Positions 1 to 4,179 of a stretch of DNA of 5,783 bases are shown one piece after another. Location of the stretch: assembly GCA_913064755.1 (NCBI GenBank), contig CAJYBQ010000244.1, positions 1 through 5,783 of the forward strand. The letters are read 5' to 3'. Numbering within the stretch: position 1 is the first letter of the stretch; each line of letters begins with the position of its first letter. The position numbers were made by a program, and so were the translations under genes. This DNA is from an uncultured Alphaproteobacteria bacterium. Its GTDB lineage: Bacteria; Pseudomonadota; Alphaproteobacteria; Minwuiales; Minwuiaceae. Below the pieces are notes generated by a model. The model was given only the letters and a program-made list of their open reading frames with translations, was not told the DNA's origin and searched no databases.

Positions 1-576
1 CAATTGGCGCAGATCCAGTCACTGCTGGATGAGTTCGAGGCGAAGGATGCGGAGAGCAAGGCCACCATTGCTGATCTGGGGCGCCGCCTGAACCGGGCGC
101 TGGCCGCCCAGGTGGAGAAGCTTTCGCGCTATCGCTCAGAATTCTTCGGCCGCCTGCGTGAAGTGTTGCGTGGTCAGGACGGCATTCGCATCGTCGGCGA
201 CCGGTTCGTGTTCCAGTCAGAAGTCCTGTTCGGGTCCGGCAGCGCGGAGATGGGTGTGGCGGGACGGATTCAGCTGACGAAGCTGGCCGAGACCCTGCTC
301 GACATCTCCGCGAAGATCCCCCAGGACATCAACTGGATCCTGCGCATCGACGGCCATACCGACAGCGTGCCGATCAATACCGCCCGTTTCCCGTCCAACT
401 GGGAATTGTCGGCGGCGCGGGCGATAGCGGTGTCGAAATACCTGATCCAGCAAGGCATCGCGCCCGACCGCCTGGCCCCGACGGGCTTCGGCGAGTTTCA
501 TCCGCTGGAGGCGGGGGACAGCGAACTGGCGAGGCGCCGCAACCGTCGCATCGAATTGAAGCTGACCGAACGCTGA
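1..576 (+). CDS. OmpA/MotB-family peptidoglycan-binding protein, C-terminal part (5' end cut by window edge)
   Basis: The reading frame is already open at base 1 and ends with TGA at 574-576, so 191 codons of a longer gene are visible. Residues about 1-60 are charged and alanine-rich, consistent with a coiled coil. Residues about 70-191 form an OmpA/MotB C-terminal domain. Its marks are an 'FQSEVLF' opening strand, 'GHTD' with Asp121, 'SNWELSAARA' with Arg140, and 'RNRRIEL' near residues 180-186. In OmpA family proteins the equivalent Asp and Arg bind the diaminopimelate of peptidoglycan. The segment closely resembles the MotB/TolR-like 'peptidoglycan-binding protein' of alphaproteobacteria, which has an N-terminal membrane anchor (outside this window), a coiled coil and this domain. 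The likely role is a cell-wall-anchored inner-membrane protein, possibly the stator partner of a MotA/ExbB-like channel. That partner cannot be seen here. The next gene converges on it, so this is the last gene of its transcript. Confidence 0.93.
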   Translation, partial: QLAQIQSLLDEFEAKDAESKATIADLGRRLNRALAAQVEKLSRYRSEFFGRLREVLRGQDGIRIVGDRFVFQSEVLFGSGSAEMGVAGRIQLTKLAETLLDISAKIPQDINWILRIDGHTDSVPINTARFPSNWELSAARAIAVSKYLIQQGIAPDRLAPTGFGEFHPLEAGDSELARRRNRRIELKLTER

Positions 577-582
577 CCTCGC

Positions 583-603
583 GCAGCAAGGCCTGCTTGC
601 GGC
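583..603. terminator. Weak hairpin between convergent genes
   Basis: GCAAG (586-590) and CTTGC (596-600) pair across a 5-base loop, with two more pairs outside an A/G mismatch. It lies in the 46-bp gap between two convergent stop codons, where a bidirectional terminator would be expected. There is no T-run on either side, so intrinsic termination is only a possibility. Confidence 0.2.
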
Positions 604-622
604 TGACCGTCGGTGCCCTGTC

Positions 623-1243
623 TCAGGCAGGCGGCAAGGCGGCCTCGATGGCGGCGCGCAGTTCGCTCGAGCCCGGACCGACCCGGCTGGGCCAGTTGCC
701 CGCGACCTGCCCGTCCGGCGTGATCAGGTACTTGTAGAAGTTCCAGCGCGGTGCCGCAGCGCGCCCCTTGTTCTCGGCGATCCAGCGATAGAGCGGGTGG
801 GCGTCGCGTCCCCGCACCGACTGTCGTTCGGTCATCGGAAAGTCGATGGCGAAATTGACCTCGCAGAACCGCTTTATCGCGGCCTCCGATCCCAGTTCCT
901 GGTCGAAGTCGTCCGATGGTACCCCGAGCACCACGAGGCCCCGGTCACGGTAGGTGGTCCAGAGTGCCTGCAAGCCGTCGTACTGGTGGGTGTAGCCGCA
1001 GTGGGAGGCCGTGTTGACCAGCAGCACGGCCTTGCCACGAAACCTGCTCATCGGCAGGGGCTCACCGTCGATGGAGGTGAAGCTGAAGTCATGCGCGCTG
1101 ACCGGATCGGCCTGCACGGGCAAATGGGCGAGGCTGGTCAACCCCGCGACGACCGCCAGGCCCAGCATCAGTGCCCGCCGTCGGCCCGGGGCGTGATCCG
1201 GCACGGAAGGCGTCGAGCCCCTTGGCAAATTCCTGTTAACCAT
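623..1243 (-). CDS. Secreted glutathione-peroxidase-family (probably thioredoxin-dependent) peroxidase
   Basis: This 206-residue protein reduces hydrogen peroxide or lipid hydroperoxides. An N-terminal basic stretch (RRR, about residues 21-23) followed by a hydrophobic core and 'VQA|DP' near residue 45 looks like a Sec signal peptide, so the mature form of about 160 residues would be periplasmic. The family signature is intact: peroxidatic Cys82 in 'NTASHCGYTHQY', Gln115 in 'FDQELG', and Trp167-Asn168 in 'RWNFYKYL'. Cys127 in 'RFCEVNF' sits where the resolving cysteine of two-cysteine family members such as yeast Gpx3 lies, which points to thioredoxin as reductant; this is inferred from the family. 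There is no selenocysteine, because the catalytic codon is TGC. I chose the ATG at 1243. A GTG at 1267 would add eight residues, and neither start has a clear ribosome site. The gene converges on the peptidoglycan-binding gene and diverges from the EAL gene. Confidence 0.93.
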   Translation of the reverse strand: MVNRNLPRGSTPSVPDHAPGRRRALMLGLAVVAGLTSLAHLPVQADPVSAHDFSFTSIDGEPLPMSRFRGKAVLLVNTASHCGYTHQYDGLQALWTTYRDRGLVVLGVPSDDFDQELGSEAAIKRFCEVNFAIDFPMTERQSVRGRDAHPLYRWIAENKGRAAAPRWNFYKYLITPDGQVAGNWPSRVGPGSSELRAAIEAALPPA

Positions 1244-1268
1244 GGCGTAACCCGATCCCGCTATCACT

Positions 1269-1279
1269 GACTGCCAGTC
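1269..1279. promoter_or_regulatory. Palindrome in divergent promoter region
   Basis: GACTG-C-CAGTC is a perfect 5-bp-arm inverted repeat in the gap between the divergent peroxidase and EAL genes. It abuts 'CTATAC' at 1279-1284, which resembles the alphaproteobacterial -10 consensus (CTATAT) on the plus strand and reads TATAGA on the minus strand. No convincing -35 is visible on either strand. It could be an operator or shared promoter core, or simply chance. Confidence 0.25.
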
Positions 1280-1308
1280 TATACGAATCTCGGAAGGTTG
1301 TGGATCGT

Positions 1309-2454
1309 ATGCCGTTGACGGCGCTTACCCTGTTTCATATCGCCAGCCTGCTGGTCGCGGCCGCCGTCGGCGTCGCGACCTTCCGCTTCGTGCCGGATAC
1401 GACCCTGTACGATGCATCCTTCACCGGGTTGCTGGTGCTGGCACTCGGCGTGCTGTCCGGCGAAGGCGCGGCGCGTCGGCTGGAGCGGCGGTTGCTGATG
1501 CGCAGCCTGGATGCCGAGCGCGCGGCGCGCGAGGGGCAGGACGAGGCCATTGCCGAACTGACGGCGGAACTGGACGCCCTGCGCCAGCATCGCGACCAGG
1601 AGGAACTGGTCACCGAGATGCGGCTGGTCCGGTCGCAACTGGCCCGTATCGCCTCCGGCAACATGACGGCCGGGCGTGGCCTGTCCGCCCCTGCAAACGG
1701 CGGACCGGCGGACCTGGAAGGCCAGCCGCTGATCGAGGCCGTGCTGGCGGCACTGAAGGACAATCGCATCGACCTGTATCTTCAGCCCGTGGTGCAGTTG
1801 CCGCAGCGCCGGGTGGCATTTCACGAATGCCTGACCCGCTTGCGCGATGGCGACAACCGCGTGATCGCACCGCATCAGTACATGCCGGTGGCGGAGCAGG
1901 CCGGGCTGACCGACACCATCGACAACCTGTCGCTGTTCCGCTGTGTCCAGGCCCTGAAACGGCGACGCAACGAGGATGCGGGCTTCGGTTTCTTCTGCAA
2001 CCTGTCGATGGCCACGCTTGAAGACGAGACCTTCTTCGAACAGTTCCTCGAATTCCTCGTGGCAAACCGCGATCTCGCCGGGCGGCTGGTGTTCGAGATC
2101 GAGGCTGATCGCCTGATGCAGGCGACGGACGCCGTGGCGGAGCATCTCGACAGCCTGAAGCGGATGGGGTTCCGCCTGTCCGTCGACAATATCGACCGTG
2201 CCGACGTCGACCTGGTGGCCCTGGCCGAACGCGGTGTCGCCTTCGCAAAGGTCGATGCACACGTGCTGAAGGACTTTGCCCAGCCCGACCGGCCCCTGCC
2301 CCTGCTGGTCGAGAAGCTGCGCGCCAAGGGCATGACCCTGATCGCCGCCAAGGTGGAGAACGAGGAACAGGTGCTGGACCTGGTCGAGGATGACCTGACC
2401 CTGGCCCAAGGTTATCTCTTCGGCGAGCCGAGGCCAATGCGCGCAGACGCATGA
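1309..2454 (+). CDS. tipF: TipF-like membrane protein with degenerate EAL (c-di-GMP) domain
   Basis: The 381-residue protein has two predicted membrane segments (about residues 4-25 and 36-52), a charged heptad-like coiled coil (about 53-115) and an EAL domain (about 140-375). This is the architecture of Caulobacter TipF, a c-di-GMP receptor that positions the flagellum at the pole. EAL-site residues that remain are Glu173 (EAL reads ECL), Asn231 (NLS), Glu263 (FEIE), Asp293, Lys314 and Gln367 (AQGYLFG). Two key positions are changed: the usual Asp-Asp of 'DDFG' is Asp293-Asn294, and 'AEGVE' reads A-A-K-V-E (346-350), losing the first Glu. Loss of these metal-site and catalytic residues suggests an inactive phosphodiesterase that may still bind c-di-GMP. 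There is no GGDEF domain. The ATG at 1309 follows GGAAGG (1292-1297) by 11 bases. A GTG at 1300 would lie too close to that site. The EAL fold is sure; the tipF name rests on architecture only. Confidence 0.85.
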   Translation: MPLTALTLFHIASLLVAAAVGVATFRFVPDTTLYDASFTGLLVLALGVLSGEGAARRLERRLLMRSLDAERAAREGQDEAIAELTAELDALRQHRDQEELVTEMRLVRSQLARIASGNMTAGRGLSAPANGGPADLEGQPLIEAVLAALKDNRIDLYLQPVVQLPQRRVAFHECLTRLRDGDNRVIAPHQYMPVAEQAGLTDTIDNLSLFRCVQALKRRRNEDAGFGFFCNLSMATLEDETFFEQFLEFLVANRDLAGRLVFEIEADRLMQATDAVAEHLDSLKRMGFRLSVDNIDRADVDLVALAERGVAFAKVDAHVLKDFAQPDRPLPLLVEKLRAKGMTLIAAKVENEEQVLDLVEDDLTLAQGYLFGEPRPMRADA

Positions 2455-2557
2455 TTTCTTAACCATTTGTCATGACGCGATTATTCTGGCTGCCATGCGT
2501 TTGATGCAGGGCTTTGCGCAGTAATGTCGTTTGTGCAAGTGCGAACTGAAACCCACA

Positions 2558-3538
2558 ATGCCGGACATGACTGATGCAGTGCAACAAGACCCGGCCGCCA
2601 CGCCCCTCGTCCGCCCCCTCGGGCGGAAGGACAGACTGGTACAGCTCTTGACCGTCGAAGGTCCCATTCGCGGTGTCGGGCTCTATTGCCTGGCGCTCGT
2701 GCTCTTCGTGGGCATGGGTACGCTGGCCAAGACGCTGGCCGGGATATACCCGGTGGAGCAGGTGGTCTGGGCACGTTACTTCTTCCACGTGCTGCTGATC
2801 ATGGTGATGTGTCCGCGCCGCATCGGCAGCCTGTTCAAGACAAGGCGCGTGGGGCTGCAGATCACGCGGTCCATCGTGGTCTTCGCCGCCACCGTGTTCG
2901 GCTTCACCTCGCTCAGCATCATGCCGATGGCGGAGGTTTCGGCCATCGGCTACGTCGCGCCGCTGATCGTCACGGTGCTGTCGATCCTGATCCTTAAGGA
3001 AAAGGTCGGGCCGCGCCGCCTGGTGGCCGTGGCGATCGGCTTTGTCGGCGTCATCGCGATCCTGCGGCCTGACCAGGCAAGTTTCAGCGCCTGGTCGCTG
3101 CTGCCGCTGGCCATGGCGGCCTGCTACGCGACCTTCATGATCATGACGCGGCTGATCCGTGGTGCGGCCCCGCCGCTGAATTCACTGTTCTACACCGCCA
3201 TCGTCGGCGCGGTGGTCGCGACCATTCCGCTGCCGTTCATCTGGCAGAACCCCGAACCGATCCACTGGCTGATGTTCGCGGCCATGGGAACCATCGGCGG
3301 CACCGGCCATTTCCTGATGATCAAGGCCTTCGAGCAGACGGAGGCGTCGATGATCGCGCCCTTCGTCTACACGGAACTGCTCTGGTCCATCATCGCGGGG
3401 GCGATCTTCTTCGGCGAGGTGCCGGGTATCGGCATGCTGGTCGGCGCATTCGTCATCATGGGCAGCGGGATGTTCATCCTGTACCGCGAACAGCGCGCGG
3501 ATGCCGAGAAGCGGGCGGCCGAACGGGCCACCGGCTGA
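2558..3538 (+). CDS. EamA/DMT-superfamily membrane transporter
   Basis: This 326-residue polytopic protein has ten hydrophobic segments arranged as two five-helix EamA repeats, the normal layout and length for the drug/metabolite transporter superfamily. Segments can be seen from 'VGLYCLALVLFVGMG' (about residue 39) to 'GAFVIMGSGMFILY' near the C-terminus. A family-typical 'LKEKVG' follows helix 4 at the end of the first repeat, and 'FFGEVPG' is its counterpart in the second. A soluble N-terminal extension of about 35 residues and a charged C-terminal tail are probably cytoplasmic. The substrate cannot be read from sequence; relatives export or import metabolites such as amino acids or S-adenosylmethionine. 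The start is uncertain: ATG 2558 and ATG 2567 are both plausible, a TTG at 2531 is possible, and none has a strong ribosome site. The gene stands alone, about 100 bp after the EAL gene, and may be weakly co-transcribed with it. Confidence 0.92.
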   Translation: MPDMTDAVQQDPAATPLVRPLGRKDRLVQLLTVEGPIRGVGLYCLALVLFVGMGTLAKTLAGIYPVEQVVWARYFFHVLLIMVMCPRRIGSLFKTRRVGLQITRSIVVFAATVFGFTSLSIMPMAEVSAIGYVAPLIVTVLSILILKEKVGPRRLVAVAIGFVGVIAILRPDQASFSAWSLLPLAMAACYATFMIMTRLIRGAAPPLNSLFYTAIVGAVVATIPLPFIWQNPEPIHWLMFAAMGTIGGTGHFLMIKAFEQTEASMIAPFVYTELLWSIIAGAIFFGEVPGIGMLVGAFVIMGSGMFILYREQRADAEKRAAERATG

Positions 3539-3588
3539 ACTCATCGCCAGGTTTCAGGGCAGATCGGGCAGGTTGACAGGGGCCGCAT

Positions 3589-3606
3589 CGCGGTGCCGTG
3601 ACCGCG
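3589..3606. terminator. Hairpin between convergent transporter and small gene
   Basis: CGCGGT (3589-3594) and ACCGCG (3601-3606) are perfect complements around a 6-base loop, in the 83-bp gap between two convergent stop codons. The position suits a shared terminator. There is no T-tract on either side, so it is not a standard intrinsic terminator. It could stabilise 3' ends instead. Confidence 0.3.
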
Positions 3607-3621
3607 CATCATCCGGTCGGA

Positions 3622-3876
3622 TCAGTCCTTGCTGTCCATCGGTTTCAGGTTGTTGATCGCCTTCTTGTTGACGATCGTGATGTCACCTGTCCGGTTGCAG
3701 AGCACGGGGAAGAAATCACCCGGCCCGTTGAGCAGATCCAGCACACGCTCCGTCGCGCGGATGAACACGCTGCCTTCGATCTCGGTGCCATCGGTCATCA
3801 GCAGCAATGCGTCGACCTTGACCTTCGGAACATAGTGCGAGCCCGCGCGGGCGGTGGTCTTGTATACCTGTCTCAT
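3622..3876 (-). CDS. Conserved-looking small hypothetical protein (84 aa)
   Basis: I do not recognise a named family. The 84-residue product has no signal peptide or membrane segment and looks soluble. Alternating hydrophobic residues (VKVDALLLMTDG, EIEGSVFI, DITIVNKKAI) suggest a small beta-rich fold. The likely core runs from about residue 17 to 77, with 'DG..I.G..FI' (29-39), 'RVLDLLN' (44-50), 'FFPV' (55-58) and 'NKKAI' (70-74) as candidate conserved points. The start is well supported: AGGA (minus strand, 3888-3885) sits 8 bases before the ATG. Its coding look (a clear ribosome site and balanced composition) sets it apart from the arginine-rich shadow frames nearby. It converges on the transporter and diverges from the SRP RNA, so it is probably transcribed alone. 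No function is claimed. Confidence 0.8.
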   Translation of the reverse strand: MRQVYKTTARAGSHYVPKVKVDALLLMTDGTEIEGSVFIRATERVLDLLNGPGDFFPVLCNRTGDITIVNKKAINNLKPMDSKD

Positions 3877-3914
3877 GGGCTGGATCCTAGGACGTCAGGG
3901 TTAAGCAATTCCTG

Positions 3915-3938
3915 CACTCACGCGGGAGTGTCCCCGCG
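3915..3938. repeat. Two overlapping, mutually exclusive inverted repeats
   Basis: CACTC (3915-3919) pairs with GAGTG (3926-3930) around a 6-base loop. The overlapping CGCGGG (3921-3926) pairs with CCCGCG (3933-3938), also around 6 bases. Only one hairpin can form at a time. The site lies 39-62 bp upstream of the 84-codon gene (its possible 5' leader on the minus strand) and upstream of the SRP RNA promoter region. No transcript boundary can be fixed from sequence. Confidence 0.4.
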
Positions 3939-3975
3939 CAGCCGGATTGTTGTCCGATCCTACTATAGCACCCTC

Positions 3976-4005
3976 TTGCGTTCCATGGTGCAAACGCGGC
4001 ATAAG
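3976..4005 (+). promoter_or_regulatory. Candidate promoter of the SRP RNA gene
   Basis: TTGCGT (3976-3981) and CATAAG (4000-4005) are separated by 18 bases, giving partial matches to -35 and -10 boxes. A start 7 bases after the -10 falls at 4012, exactly where the SRP RNA closing helix begins. An alternative -10-like CTATAG at 3963-3968 has no suitable -35 and would leave a leader of roughly 40 bases to be trimmed. Confidence 0.4.
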
Positions 4006-4011
4006 GCGCGT

Positions 4012-4105
4012 GGGAGGTTGTCGGTGGACGTGCCACTCGCCAACCCGGTCAGATCCGGAAGGAAGCAGCCGTAACGAATTCGGTGCGGGTCGCTGGCAGC
4101 CTCCT
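4012..4105 (+). ncRNA. ffs: Signal recognition particle RNA, small bacterial (4.5S) type
   Basis: This is the RNA core of the SRP, which binds Ffh and targets nascent membrane proteins to FtsY and the translocon. The nearly invariant domain IV lies at 4047-4070: GGTCAGATCC, then the GGAA tetraloop (4057-4060), then GGAAGCAGCC. This matches the E. coli 4.5S core except for A in place of G in 'CAGGTCC'. The ends pair to close the hairpin: GGAGGTTG (4013-4020) with CAGCCTCC (4097-4104), including one G-U pair, and 4012/4105 can form a further G-U pair. The length of about 94 bases is normal for the Alu-less small class. Exact processed ends are inferred from the pairing. dnaX follows on the same strand, an arrangement also known in Bacillus subtilis (scr-dnaX). 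Confidence 0.96.
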
Positions 4106-4121
4106 CCTTCAAGCGCATCGG

Positions 4122-4149
4122 CGGGCATGACATGCTTGGCCCCGGGGCC
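4122..4149 (+). other. Palindromes in the SRP RNA-dnaX spacer
   Basis: Two inverted repeats lie back to back in the 74-base spacer. One is GCATG-A-CATGC (4125-4135), extendable by G-U pairs and a C-G pair to 4122-4138. The other is the perfect 12-bp palindrome GGCCCCGGGGCC (4138-4149), which can fold as a 4-bp stem with a CCGG loop. They could form the 3' end structure of the SRP transcript, a dnaX leader structure, or a protein-binding site. No T-run follows, so a standard intrinsic terminator is not supported. Confidence 0.4.
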
Positions 4150-4179
4150 GGACTGCAGGGAAATCGAGGTACTCGGGAC

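Noticed and set aside
2437..2460. Possible terminator at the end of the EAL gene: ATGCG (2437-2441) and CGCAT (2448-2452) followed by ATTTCTT
   Set aside because: The stem is only 5 bp and overlaps the stop codon, and the T-tract is broken. Too weak to call.
1279..2466. 395-codon open frame antisense to the EAL gene
   Set aside because: It mirrors the whole EAL gene with Gln, His and Arg-rich content and no recognisable motif. The sense strand encodes a clear EAL domain.
2459..2527. Promoter-like pairs before the transporter gene (TTAACC/TATTCT at 2459/2482 and TTGATG/TAATGT at 2501/2522)
   Set aside because: The first pair matches four of six bases in each box, and the second has a 15-base spacer. 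Neither is better than chance in this stretch.
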